Origin: Sporothrix humicola
Lineage: Eukaryota; Ascomycota; Sordariomycetes; Ophiostomatales; Ophiostomataceae
Direction of reading: 5' to 3'
DNA: 64,000 bases
Assembly: GCA_021396245.1 (NCBI GenBank)
Contig: WNYE01000031.1
Location: 124,001 to 188,000, forward strand
A program made the translations under genes and the position numbers. Below, in pieces: positions 20,530 to 30,547 of this stretch (the first letter of the stretch is position 1; every line of letters starts with the position of its first letter). The notes beneath the pieces were generated by a model. The model did not search any database. It saw nothing but the letters and a program-made list of their open reading frames with translations, and was not told where the DNA came from.

Positions 20530-22198
20530 TTAACGGCCAATGAACTTGAGCTCGAGAACACGCAGAGGCGGGTAGACAACCGCCGTCCAGCTCATGGCGA
20601 CGGGAAGACCGAGCTGTTTGTTATTTGTTAGCAGAGAAGACATCGAAGGGTATTTGAGAGAAAAGGGGCACAAAAAACTTACATCAGCTCCGTTGCCGAC
20701 GAGCTTGGCAATGGGACCGGTATAGTAGGTCTGGTACATGCAGAGGATGGCCCCGGCCCAGCCAATGAGGAAGCTGGCAAAGGCGGCGATGCCCAGAGGC
20801 AAATAGCTGCGGTCGTTGGAGCGGGCCCAGTCGAAGCCCTTGTGGCGCCGGAAAATAAACTCGTCCTCGAGCACAATGGCCACCCAGATGACGACCCAGT
20901 AGCCGATCAATGACAAAAAATTGAGGAATATGGACAGCAGCTGCGCGCGGCCGGCAATGGCGCAGACCGTGTAGATAATCACGACGACGGTGGCCCAGAC
21001 GGGGCGGGGCACGCGAGCAAGCGGGCGGCCCAGCATCTGGAAATTGAGGGCGGCCGCATAGGTGCCGGGGATGTTGTTGGCCGAGACGCAGAGGGCGAGC
21101 ACGACGGCACAGAAATGGCCAAAGCCGCCGAGCGGATCAAAAGCGGCCGTGATCAGCGCGCCCGTCGAGTGGTCAAAGGCGGCGGCCCAGGCCGGCGTGG
21201 CGGCGAGGCCGCTGGCGAGGCCGATACCCAGAAACTCAATGAGCAGCTTGCCCGTGGTGATGCCGGAGGCCGTCATGGTTGCGGTGCCGACGCGCGACGT
21301 CTTGGGATGGAAGTAGGAGTAAAAGTCGGCCGCCGCGGGCGCCCAGCCGAGCGGGCCCGAGGCCGTCAAAAAGAAGTACGACAGGCGGTTGCCGGCGAGG
21401 ACGGTGCCCGAGCCCGCGGAGGGAGTCGCAGTGTCAAAGTTGGGCCCGGCCGTGCCGATGAAAATAAACAGGATCAGCACGGTCGGAATCCACACGTACC
21501 GCTCAAACGAGTGGAACCATTTGATGCCAAACGTGGCAATGACCCACGAGATGATGGCCGAGATGACAATGCCGACAATGACCGTCATCTTGTAGCCACT
21601 GACGGCGTTGAGGATCAGGCCGGCCACGAGACAGTCGACCACGCCGTAGCCGACCTCGATGACAATGTTGAGCAGCACGCACAGCTTGGACGGCCAGTAG
21701 CCCATGGAGTAGCGGGCAATAATGAGCGTGCGCAGGCCGGAAAGAGGGCCAAAACCGGCAACGTAGCCCGTGCAGGCCGAGCCAAACATTGTGCCAAACA
21801 AGCAGCATCTGGGTGTACATGTTGAGAAGGAGAAGAGACTAGGAGTATAGGAGGGCAGGAGGGGGAAGAACTCACACAATGGCGTCCTTGAAGCCCAGGC
21901 CAAAGAGGACGGGACCCAGAATGCCCAGCGTCATGTTGTTGGCCGTGCAGTTGATGGAGAACCAGACGATGAACATCTGGAAATACGAGGCCGTCGTCGC
22001 CAGCGGCTGCCGCTGGTCCTCCTCGACACGCTCAATGCCGCGGACCTCGAGGCCAGGAATGCTGTCGAGCCGCCGGCACCACTTGGCGAACGTGGAATCG
22101 GGCAGGTGCTCCTCGGGGAGGTACTCGACGGAGGCCGGAATCTCGTCGGAGAGCGCCGGCTGCGGCGTAAGGTCGCCGGATTTCCCTTTCTCTTCCAT
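20530..22198 (-). CDS. NCS1-family nucleobase/vitamin permease
   Basis: Three exons: 21876-22198, 20683-21808 and 20530-20613, giving 510 aa. The introns are 21809-21875 (67 nt, GTGAGT donor) and 20614-20682 (69 nt, GTAAGT donor, CTAAC branch). The protein is a purine-cytosine permease-type NCS1 proton symporter with about 12 membrane segments. Fungal members import purines, cytosine, uracil, allantoin, thiamine or pyridoxine. Family cues are SINCTANNMTLGILGP in the first helix and FGPLSGLRTLIIARYSMG. A cytosolic N-terminal tail of about 70 residues is acidic. It could supply the ring compound degraded by the surrounding enzymes. The second intron is in phase and stop-free. The exact substrate is unknown. 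Confidence 0.9.
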
Positions 22199-22845
22199 GC
22201 TGAAAGTGACGGGTGGAAGCAAATAAAACGGCAACGTGGGAACAGATTTGATAGTGAGGTACAAATAAAATGGATAAAACGTTGTTGTGGGGATGAATGA
22301 GACGACTAGAAGAAAACGAGATATCAACAATCGATTTATACAAGTGACCTTTGCACAATAATACTGCTATGCTTGGCAGTAATAACTTGCCAGTGTGTGT
22401 TTGTGTTATTGTGCCTGTGTTTTGTGGCGTATTCGTGCTGAAGATAGGAATATAGGTGAAGAGGTGAGATATCTTGGATCTTGGCAAGGCTATGATAAGG
22501 TGTGCCGGCTGCTATGTCTTGGAAGAACGGAGATGCGCGATTCTTGGCTGGTTGATACGCTGTCCGGCTAGCCTGCTAGGCCTGTGCGGCCATGTTTTAC
22601 TGTGGTAGCTTTTGGCATTCCTACGATCCTTCACGACAGTGCTACGTAGTGATTTCTGTCTGTTGTGAATTTGAATTGAATTTGTAATGCTCCATTTTCA
22701 CGCTCTTTTTTTCCATCATTTTCTTTCTTTTGGTTATATTGATTTGAGATTTCAGTCTATTGTTTCGTGAAATTACATTTGATTTTATTGCTTCGATTTT
22801 GTGGTTCAATTGCCGCCTATCTGTCTATCTGCTCTGTGCATCGTA
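22199..22845. promoter_or_regulatory. Intergenic, permease promoter
   Basis: About 650 bp upstream of the permease and downstream of the monooxygenase. AT-rich; no supported gene, no repeat and no copy of the CGGACTTG motif seen. Confidence 0.5.
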
Positions 22846-24162
22846 CTACACGGCCACCGCTGGCGCCACCAAAGTATCCGTGTCTTTTGCGTCCTCCACC
22901 GTCTCCCCCAGCGGAAGCGTCTTGGCCAAGTCGGCCAGCAGATCGCTCTCCATGACCCAGCGCATGCGCTCGCGCAGTATGTCCGGTTGGAAGGTGCTGG
23001 CCCACTGCTCCTCGGGGATGTCGGCGCTGGCCATCTTGCCGGTCTCGTAGCTCGACGAGGTGATGCGGTCGGTGCGCGGCTTGCGCAGGTCCTGGAAGTA
23101 CTGCAGGGCGGCGCCGAGGTTGGTGTCAGGCCAGTAGCGCAGGACCTGTGCGAGGGCGAAGCCGGACTCGATGGCCTGGCAAGCGCCTTGGCCCTGGTGC
23201 GGCAGCGTCGAGTGCACGCTGTCGCCGATCAGCACAACACCCGACTCTGGAGCGTCCGAACGCACATCAAACCACTTGGCCGTGGGCTCGCGCACGTACA
23301 GCGCCTGCTTAAGGATCATGCCATCACTAGCACTCTTTCGCAGTCCGGAAACAATCTCCTGGACGGCGCCGGTCCAGTCGCGGACGTGCTCGTACATCTC
23401 GTCGACAGGGGCGGTCTTGAGCCAGCTCTCGGACGTCCAGTTCTCCAGGGGCTCGGTCATGAAGCCGATGATGCCAACGCGGGCAGTTTTGGTGTCATCA
23501 TTGCCAATAGGGAGCGTCAGTACATGGCGCTGCGGGCCGCGGAAGTTGACCGTCTTGCGCAACAGGGCGGCCGTCTCGGGCGTCAGGTCGTCGTAAGACA
23601 CATAACCGCGGTAGACCATCTGGCCAGAGTAGACGGGGTGGTCTACCAGTCCAAAGTACTGCGAGCGCACGACACTCTTGATGCCGTCGCAGCCGACGAC
23701 AATGTCTGCGTTGGCGGTCGTGCCGTCTTCAAAGGACAGCGGGAAGCAGCCGCGGGCAGCCACCCACTCCACGGCGGCCAGCCGCTTGCCGAGCGAAATG
23801 TGCTCGTCTGGCACATTCGCCTTCAAAGCGTCCAGCAGGTGCGCGCGGTGGATCTGGCGCGACCGCGGGTCACCAAACTCGTCAATCTGGCCCAGATACG
23901 CACCCGTGCGGTAGTGGCGGTACTCCATGTAGCACGGCGGGTCGCGCGACGAGCGGGCGAGCATGGCCGGGCCGACACCCATGGCATCGAGGATGCGGTT
24001 GGCGTTGCGCGTGATGTTGACGCCGGCGCCAACTTCGGTGAACTGCGCCGCCGCCTCGTAGAGGTGCACGTTCTTCAGGCCGGCGTACAGCGCCGAGTTG
24101 GCAAAGGCCATGCCGCCGAGGCCGCCGCCCACAATGGCGATGCGCTTGTCCGCGAAACCCAT
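22846..24162 (-). CDS. FAD-dependent aromatic monooxygenase (salicylate hydroxylase-like)
   Basis: Class A flavoprotein monooxygenase, 438 aa, from the ATG at 24160-24162. The open frame extends 99 codons further upstream without family character. The enzyme uses FAD and NAD(P)H to hydroxylate an aromatic or heteroaromatic acid, sometimes with loss of carboxylate. Motifs are the FAD dinucleotide fold GGGLGG (12-17), the DG motif in VVGCDGIKSVVRSQ and the GD motif GDSVHSTLPHQGQGACQ. No signal peptide or membrane anchor, so cytosolic. No intron. It diverges from the GH3 gene across a promoter rich in CGGACTTG motifs. It could create the dihydroxylated ring that the LigB-type enzyme opens. Substrate unknown. 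Confidence 0.92.
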   Translation of the reverse strand: MGFADKRIAIVGGGLGGMAFANSALYAGLKNVHLYEAAAQFTEVGAGVNITRNANRILDAMGVGPAMLARSSRDPPCYMEYRHYRTGAYLGQIDEFGDPRSRQIHRAHLLDALKANVPDEHISLGKRLAAVEWVAARGCFPLSFEDGTTANADIVVGCDGIKSVVRSQYFGLVDHPVYSGQMVYRGYVSYDDLTPETAALLRKTVNFRGPQRHVLTLPIGNDDTKTARVGIIGFMTEPLENWTSESWLKTAPVDEMYEHVRDWTGAVQEIVSGLRKSASDGMILKQALYVREPTAKWFDVRSDAPESGVVLIGDSVHSTLPHQGQGACQAIESGFALAQVLRYWPDTNLGAALQYFQDLRKPRTDRITSSSYETGKMASADIPEEQWASTFQPDILRERMRWVMESDLLADLAKTLPLGETVEDAKDTDTLVAPAVAV

Positions 24163-24861
24163 GTCGAAGGGGTGTCGAGGGGGTGTTGGGAGGAAGATGT
24201 CGAGAGGAGGAGTCACGCCGAGTTTGGTGATGCAACTTGTACACGGTCCTTGTAGCGTGCAAGGATAAGACGGACTCAATAGGGGAAGGAGAGAAACAAA
24301 CAAGGTCGGCCGAGGTGGGAAGGAACGAGAGGAAAGAGCCAGAAAATTCACAGGAGGAAGGAACGAATAGCGATAAAGAAAGCCAAGCACGTCGTAAACA
24401 CAACGGAAAGAGCAATACGATAGAAAGAGGAAAGAGCAATATAACAAGATAGCAGGCAAGAGGCAATAGCAACTGCCGCCTCGTCATTGGTTCGTGATGC
24501 CGCCAGCACCAACTGCCAAAAGCGAGGCCCACAAGACACTCCTCAGACACCAACGCTGAAGATACACATTAGTGCCGGACTTGACCTGCCAGGACGGTTC
24601 GGCTGTTCCCGTCACAACGGACAAGTCCGTGGTCAAGCCCGATAGGCCACTCGGCGCTAGCACGGGTGTTGTTCTTCAGTCCCTCCTGGCCTACCACTCA
24701 CCGGCGTTTCATGCGTTGCGGACTTGGAAGTTCTCTTTCCTCAATTCTCACGTTTTCATCCTTCGCATGCTGCTGTCTTTTCTTTCTTTATCGTTCTTCT
24801 CTCCTCTATCGATCAACACTCATCCCATTCTCACACGTGACATTACACGTGATCCTACCTG
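24163..24861. promoter_or_regulatory. Divergent promoter with CGGACTTG cluster
   Basis: About 700 bp between the monooxygenase and GH3 starts. It holds CGGACTTG at 24576-24583 and 24719-24726 and its reverse complement at 24622-24629. The last is part of a 12-bp inverted repeat CGGACAAGTCCG (24618-24629), that is CGG-N6-CCG, the typical layout of a Zn2Cys6 dimer site. The long purine-rich part (24280-24450) is leader of the monooxygenase. Confidence 0.6.
24618..24629. promoter_or_regulatory. Candidate Zn2Cys6 site CGG-N6-CCG
   Basis: Perfect 12-bp palindrome CGGACAAGTCCG formed by two overlapping copies of the recurring promoter 8-mer. Inverted CGG triplets are the classic target of fungal binuclear zinc-cluster dimers. 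Which protein binds is not known. Confidence 0.45.
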
Positions 24862-27489
24862 ATGGCCGACATCGACGCGCTCGTCGCGGCCATGACGCTC
24901 GCGGAAAAGTGCGCGTTTGTGGCCGGCAAGAACATGTGGGAGACGCTCAACATCGACCGCCTCGGCATTCGCAGCCTAAAGACAACAGATGGTCCGGCCG
25001 GTGTGCGCGGCGCCACATGGACCGACGGGACGCACACGACGTTTGTGCCCTGCGGCACGGCCCTCGGCGCGACGTTTGACCGCGAGCTGGTCGAGCGCGT
25101 GGGCGTCCTGCTGGGCCGCGAGACGCGCAGCAAGCGGGCGCACATCCTGCTGGCGCCGACGATGAACATGGCGCGGTCGCCGCTGGCCGGGCGCAACTTT
25201 GAGAACTTTGGCGAGGACCCGGTACTGACGGGCGTGCTTGCGACGGCGTATGTGCGCGGGGTGCAGACGACGCCCGGCGTCGGCGCGTGTATCAAGCACT
25301 TTGTGGCCAACGACGCCGAGACGCGCCGCTTCAACATGGACGAGCGCGTCGACGCGCGCACGCTTCGCGAGATTTACTTGCGGCCGTTTGCGATGGCGGT
25401 GCGCGACGCCGATCCCTGGACGGCCATGGCGTCGTACCCGCGGATCAACGGGGTGCACGCCGACTGCAGCGAGCCACTGCTGCAGCACGTGCTGCGCGAG
25501 GAGTGGGGTTTCAAGGGCGCCGTCATGTGCGACTGGGGCGGCCTCAACGACACGGTGCAGAGTCTGGTGGCCGGCACCGACCTCGAAATGCCCGGCCCGC
25601 CCATCCGCTACGGAGCTGCACTGCAGGCGGAGGTGGAGGAGAATACGGCATTGTTGGCGCCGCTTGACGCGTCTGTGCGGCGGATCCTTGCGTTGCTTGA
25701 CCGAGCCGGTCTCATCGGGTCGGCCGACGACAAAAACACCGACGAAAATGCCGAAAGCGACGAAATGCCCGAAAACGCCGAGAAGGACGCAGACCTGCCC
25801 GAGTTCCGCCAGACGGCACGTGACGCTGCTGTGGGCGGCATTGTCCTGCTCAAAAACAACCACAATAACGTCCTTCCGTTCGATGCGTCCAAGATTCGGC
25901 GGCTGGCCATAATCGGCCCCAACGCCAAGACGCCGACGACGGGCGGCTCGGGCAGCGCGGCGGTCAACCCGTACTACATCACGAGCCCGCTAGCATCGCT
26001 GACCGAGAACTTCAAGGCAGCAAACCCAGATGTCGACGTCGAGGTGGTCTACGCCCAGGGCATCCGCTGTGCCACGCAGCCATCTCTGCCGGGCAGCATG
26101 CTGCGCACGCCGGACAACAGCGCACAGGGCGTGCAGGTCGACTTTTACGCGGGCTGGGCCTTTGAGGGCCCCATTGTCGGCACAACCGTCTGGGCCGCAT
26201 CGGCCATGTTCATGATGAGCGACGGCGACACGCCGGCCGAGCTGCGCGGCCGGCCGCACTGCTACCGCGTGACGGGCACGCTCACACCCACAGCGTCAGG
26301 CGACTACGACGTCAGCCTGGCCAACACGGGCAAAGCACAACTTTTTATTGACGATGCGCTGCTCATCGACAATACGACCTGGACCGTGGCCGGCGGCACC
26401 TTTATGAACTGCGGCAGCGCCAACAAGCTAGCGACCGTCACGCTCCAGGCCGGCCGCCCCTACGCCGTGCGCATCGACCACATCGTGACTCCGCCGCCGC
26501 TGCCGCCGCACGACAACACGCTTTTCCATACTCTGTCGGGCCTGCGCGCCGGCTTCGAGCGCCACATCGACAAGGAGGAAGAGGACGCCCTCTTTGCTGA
26601 GGCTGTCGAGACGGCTCGCTCGGCCGACGCCGTCGTGCTCGCCGTTGGCCACAACAACGAGACCGAGAAGGAAGGCGTCGACCGCACTTCTCTGGCCCTC
26701 CCCGGCCGCTCCGACGAGCTTGTTGCCGCTGTCGTTGCCGCGGGCCCGGCCGACCGCACCGTCGTCGTCTGCCAGTCCGCGTGCGCCGTCGCCATGCCCT
26801 GGGCCGACGCCGCGCCCGCCATCGTTCAGGCCTGGTACCAGGGCCAGGAGAACGGCAATGCGCTGGCCGACGTGCTGCTGGGCGCCGCCAACCCCAGCGG
26901 CAAGCTGCCCATCACGTTCCCGCGCCGCCTCGAGGACCACGGCTCGCACCCCTTTTTCCCCGGCGACGCTACGACGGACATTTGCAACTATGGCGAGGGC
27001 GTGCTCGTCGGCTATCGCTGGTTCGGCCACCAAGGCACGGCGCCGCTCTGGCCCTTTGGCTTTGGCCTGTCCTACACGTCGTTTGTCGTCAGAGACGTTG
27101 CTGTTACGGGGACGCTGGCAGTGGGTAGGACCACAGCCATCACCGCCAAAGTCACCAACACGGGCAGCCGCGCGGGCGCCGAGGTTGTCCAGGTCTACGT
27201 CAGCCCCTCGGCCGCCATTGCCGCACAGGGAAAGCCCGCCGCACCGTGTTCCCTGGCGGGCTTTGCCAAGGTCCTCGTGGCGCCCAGCGCGACAGAGACT
27301 GTCAACATTGAACTGGACACAGACGCAGTTGCTTGGTTTGACGTGGGCGAGAACACGAACACAAAAGTCACGGAGAACAGCGACTGGTCCAAGGTGGGAG
27401 CCTGGCGCGTCGACCCAGGAAAGTACACATGCTACGTTGGCACGAGTTCACGCGACTTTGTCGCAGAGGTTGAGCTCGTCGTCGAGTGA
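24862..27489 (+). CDS. GH3 beta-glycosidase with PA14 insertion
   Basis: Glycoside hydrolase family 3, 875 aa, no intron. It begins directly with the catalytic barrel (MADIDALVAAMTLAEK) and has no signal peptide, so it is probably cytosolic and acts on imported oligosaccharides or glycosides. Substrate-site cues are TTDGPAGVRG (41-50), K145-H146 in IKHFVAND and the nucleophile D224 in MCDWGG. The second alpha/beta domain starts near 325 (VGGIVLLKNN). A PA14 carbohydrate-binding module is inserted at about 420-555. A fibronectin-III-like domain closes the protein (about 760-875). An acidic, Asn/Glu-rich linker lies near residues 291-312. GH3-PA14 enzymes are often beta-glucosidases; xylosidase or other specificity cannot be excluded. 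Confidence 0.95.
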   Translation: MADIDALVAAMTLAEKCAFVAGKNMWETLNIDRLGIRSLKTTDGPAGVRGATWTDGTHTTFVPCGTALGATFDRELVERVGVLLGRETRSKRAHILLAPTMNMARSPLAGRNFENFGEDPVLTGVLATAYVRGVQTTPGVGACIKHFVANDAETRRFNMDERVDARTLREIYLRPFAMAVRDADPWTAMASYPRINGVHADCSEPLLQHVLREEWGFKGAVMCDWGGLNDTVQSLVAGTDLEMPGPPIRYGAALQAEVEENTALLAPLDASVRRILALLDRAGLIGSADDKNTDENAESDEMPENAEKDADLPEFRQTARDAAVGGIVLLKNNHNNVLPFDASKIRRLAIIGPNAKTPTTGGSGSAAVNPYYITSPLASLTENFKAANPDVDVEVVYAQGIRCATQPSLPGSMLRTPDNSAQGVQVDFYAGWAFEGPIVGTTVWAASAMFMMSDGDTPAELRGRPHCYRVTGTLTPTASGDYDVSLANTGKAQLFIDDALLIDNTTWTVAGGTFMNCGSANKLATVTLQAGRPYAVRIDHIVTPPPLPPHDNTLFHTLSGLRAGFERHIDKEEEDALFAEAVETARSADAVVLAVGHNNETEKEGVDRTSLALPGRSDELVAAVVAAGPADRTVVVCQSACAVAMPWADAAPAIVQAWYQGQENGNALADVLLGAANPSGKLPITFPRRLEDHGSHPFFPGDATTDICNYGEGVLVGYRWFGHQGTAPLWPFGFGLSYTSFVVRDVAVTGTLAVGRTTAITAKVTNTGSRAGAEVVQVYVSPSAAIAAQGKPAAPCSLAGFAKVLVAPSATETVNIELDTDAVAWFDVGENTNTKVTENSDWSKVGAWRVDPGKYTCYVGTSSRDFVAEVELVVE

Positions 27490-28173
27490 GTTGGATGGCG
27501 GACGGAGTACTCCTGACGAAAAATACGAGCCAAAAAGATAAATAGATGAAAGCATAGAAAGATAGTGGAAAGAAGAGACGGTCAACAGTTTAATCAGAAT
27601 CGCCATTCGCGTTATTGGCCAAATATGAAGTCGTAATCCTTCATTCCCCTAATCAACTGGATCCACTGTTTGTTTGCGGCCATCTCCTTCCCCATATACT
27701 GCCGGCCGCACAAGTCCGCGAACGTGGCAGGCCTGGATCTAGCCCAAGATAACTTATCCCCAGAGATGTCTTATCCCCAGACCCATCGACCGGGGCTGGC
27801 CAGGACGTCCCGACAATAACTCCCGACCCCATGACATGTTCTCCATGATAATGAATCTTCTCTATCATTTTTACACAGCGTCCTAATCTGAGCCCGTCTA
27901 TTCCTCAACTTTTACCGTCTGCAACGTATTTATCATGCATCATGTTCATTGAGTACATCGTGTGAAGCGAGTATAAGTCAGCCTCTCGCCTGTGGTTTGT
28001 ATGACCATCATTTTGAAGGTTTTTTGGTATTCGCCTATCAATCACACCGGATTTCAAAGTCCAGGTTCTTCATTTCTGATTGTTGATTGCCTTTAACGAG
28101 ACTTTTATTCTTGTTCTATCGTCTTCATTTTTACTCCTTTTTATTTTGTCTGTCAACCCCCACCCTCTCCACC
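27490..28173. promoter_or_regulatory. Intergenic, sugar transporter promoter
   Basis: About 680 bp with no supported gene. It carries CAAGTCCG at 27711-27718 (reverse complement of the recurring 8-mer) and a direct repeat of CTTATCCCCAG at about 27750 and 27769. Confidence 0.5.
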
Positions 28174-29698
28174 ATGGATTGGTCTCAGTCGCTCCGCATG
28201 AGCGTGACGACGGCGCTCGTCGTCAGCGTCTGCATTGCGGACTCGGTCACTATTGCCTACGACGGCTCTGTCATGGGCTCCGTCAACGTCATGGAGTCCT
28301 ACTCGGCCTACTTCTCGCTTACCACCGCCACCATCGCCGTCAACTCCACCGCCGTCTACCTCGGTGCCATCCTGATTGCCCCCGTTGCCGGCATGCTCGT
28401 CGACTGGCGCGGCCGCAAGGAGGGCATCGTCGTTTCGTGTATTCTCAACATTATTGGCGCGGCCATCTCCGGCGCTGCCCAGAATATTGCCATTTTCATT
28501 GCCGGCCGCATGATCATCGGTCTCGGCATGGGCCTCGCCCAGACCTCTGCCAGCGCCTACGTGTCCGAGACCACCGCGCCCAAGGTGCGTCCGCTGGCGC
28601 TGGGTCTCTATTTCTCCTGCTGGGCCATTGGCAGTTTCCTGGCCACGGGCGTGTGCTATGGTGTAAGTCTCCCTCATGTCTCCCTCTCGTCTTCCTCGTG
28701 TCTCACACCACTAGACCCAACAAATGGATCCGTCCGACTGGGCCTGGCGCATTCCCTGCCTTGTCCAGATGTTTGCGCCCATCTGCGTCCTGTTCATCAT
28801 CCCCTTCTTGCCTGAGTCGCCTCGCTGGCTGATATACAATGATCGCACCGACGAAGGCCTTAGTGTGCTGGCCCGCGTCAACGGCACCGACATCGACCAC
28901 CCGTCCGTCCAGCTGCAATTCCAGGAGATTATCGACACGCTCAACTACGAGAAGACCGAGGGCCAGAGCCTTGGCTTCCGCTCCATCGTCAAGAACGCCC
29001 CCAACCGCAAGCGCCTCTACCTCTGCCTGTCCGTCGCCCCGCTCACCATGCTGACCGGCTCCAACATTATCACGTACTACTACGGCACCATGCTGAGCCA
29101 GGCCGGCATCACCTCGTCCAAGACCCAGATGGAGATCAACCTCGTCCTGTCCGCCTGGCAGTTTGTCGTTGCCGTCGCCGGCTCCGTTCTCGCCGAGGGC
29201 CTCGGCCGCCGCATCCTGTGTCTTTCCTCGCTCGGCCTGTGTACGCTCATGTTTTACGCCGTCGGCGGCATGACCGCGGCTTATGGAACCAGCGACAACA
29301 CGTCGGGCGTCTACGGCACCGTCGCTTTTATTTTCTTGTTCATGGGCGCCTACTCCTTTGGCCTCACGCCCCTCACCAACATGTACCCGCCCGAGGTCCT
29401 GTCCTACAACATCCGCGCCACCGGCATGGCCATGTTCACCCTGCTGGCCAAGGCCTGCGGCGTCTTTGTCACCATGGTCTTCCCTTACATGTTTGAAGCC
29501 ATCGGCTGGAAGACGTACATGGTCAACGCCAGCTGGAACATTCTGTTCTTCGTCGGCGTCTACTTCTTCTGGGTCGAGACCAAGGGCAAGACCCTCGAGG
29601 AGATTGACGAGCTGTTTGACGGCGTCAAGCACTCGGACGTGCCCAACCTCGCCAACCTCGACGAGAAGAGCGCCGGCCTGACCATCCAGGAGGTGTAA
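28174..29698 (+). CDS. MFS sugar transporter
   Basis: Two exons: 28174-28662 and 28715-29698, with a 52-nt intron (GTAAGT donor, TAG acceptor), giving 490 aa. It belongs to the sugar porter family (12 membrane helices, proton symport, plasma membrane). Cues are DWRGRKEG between helices 2 and 3, GRMIIGLGMG, YVSETTAP, the mid-loop PESPRWL and the C-terminal VETKGKTLEEIDELF. Splicing joins VCYG to TQQMDPSDWAWRIP in the right register before helix 6. Its position beside arabinofuranosidase and GH3 genes suggests uptake of a pentose or oligosaccharide. Fungal lactose/cellobiose-type permeases look similar. Confidence 0.92.
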
Positions 29699-29905
29699 TG
29701 GCGATCATGTAGAGGCGGGTATTTGAACACAGAGAAGACCACGTAGAATAGCAGAAGTAATCGTAGACCAGGCAGGGCAGGTAGTATGAGGTGAATAAGA
29801 ATAGATTCTAGCTTATACCATAGATTTGGTGAGTTGAGATGGACTGTAGGCCGGGACTAAAAGCCCTATACAATTGTTTACTTTGGGTCATTGTCTTACT
29901 TTATG

Positions 29906-30547
29906 GTGGGCGGCGTCTTTATGCGCACTTCGGACGATTGTGTAGCAACCTGCAGCCATCGCTACGATTATTACGGCAACTCAACAAACATTACCATCCA
30001 AAACTCGGCTTTATGGGCGGATCCGGCGCATCCAGTGAACGTGGGGACGCACGGGAACGCAGTCGACCCAGAGACCAGAGACCATTTTCGGGCTGACTCT
30101 ACGAAACATCGACGTTCTGTTCCATCGCGAGATGCAACAATTGTACCAAGGCTGCGTCGCGCTCAACGCAGGCGACGAGAACTTGATTCGTGACGTCTTG
30201 GTCGACGGCTTCCGTATCGAGGAAATCGTTTATGGGCAAGTTGTCAACTTGCGTGTCATGAACAACAGCATGTACAACACGGCACCAGGACGCGGCATTC
30301 AAAACGTGACAATCAAGTACCTTGGCTACAATGGCACCGCCACGGACACAGCCGTCTTTGTCGGGTACAGTGCCGAGCACTCTATCAATAACGTTACCTT
30401 AACGTTACCTTCCAAAACCTTATCATCAACAACACGCAGATTTATGACGCGATGCCAAAGGCCGTATGGTACCTTTCGACGGATTACATCCCCGCCTTTG
30501 TAAATGAGTCTGTACGGACTTGGTTTTCAATCAATAGTTTAGTCTAA
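29906..30547 (+). pseudogene. Broken beta-helix glycosidase fragment (GH28/GH49-like)
   Basis: C-terminal part of a right-handed parallel beta-helix glycosidase, spread over at least three frames. Frame one gives VGGVFMRTSDDCVA, then GNSTNITIQNSALWAD to about 30080. A shift near 30090 leads to LTLRNIDVLFHREM, followed by an open stretch with QGCVALNAGDENLI. An 11-bp tandem duplication (30390-30400 / 30401-30411) then breaks the frame, and the end reads on in the new frame to a TAA at 30545-30547. The SDDC element and repeated NVTI-type turns are typical of polygalacturonase/dextranase-like enzymes. No 5' half is visible. I could not assign the exact family. Confidence 0.7.

Noticed and set aside
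22801..24255. Long plus-strand ORF (484 aa)
   Set aside because: Fully antisense to the FAD monooxygenase, which has all family motifs. GC-rich third positions of the real gene leave the complement open.
24976..25863. Minus-strand ORF of 295 aa
   Set aside because: Antisense to the GH3 catalytic domain.
28703..29632. Minus-strand ORF of 309 aa
   Set aside because: Antisense to exon 2 of the sugar transporter; composed of repetitive Gly/Asp/Val codons.
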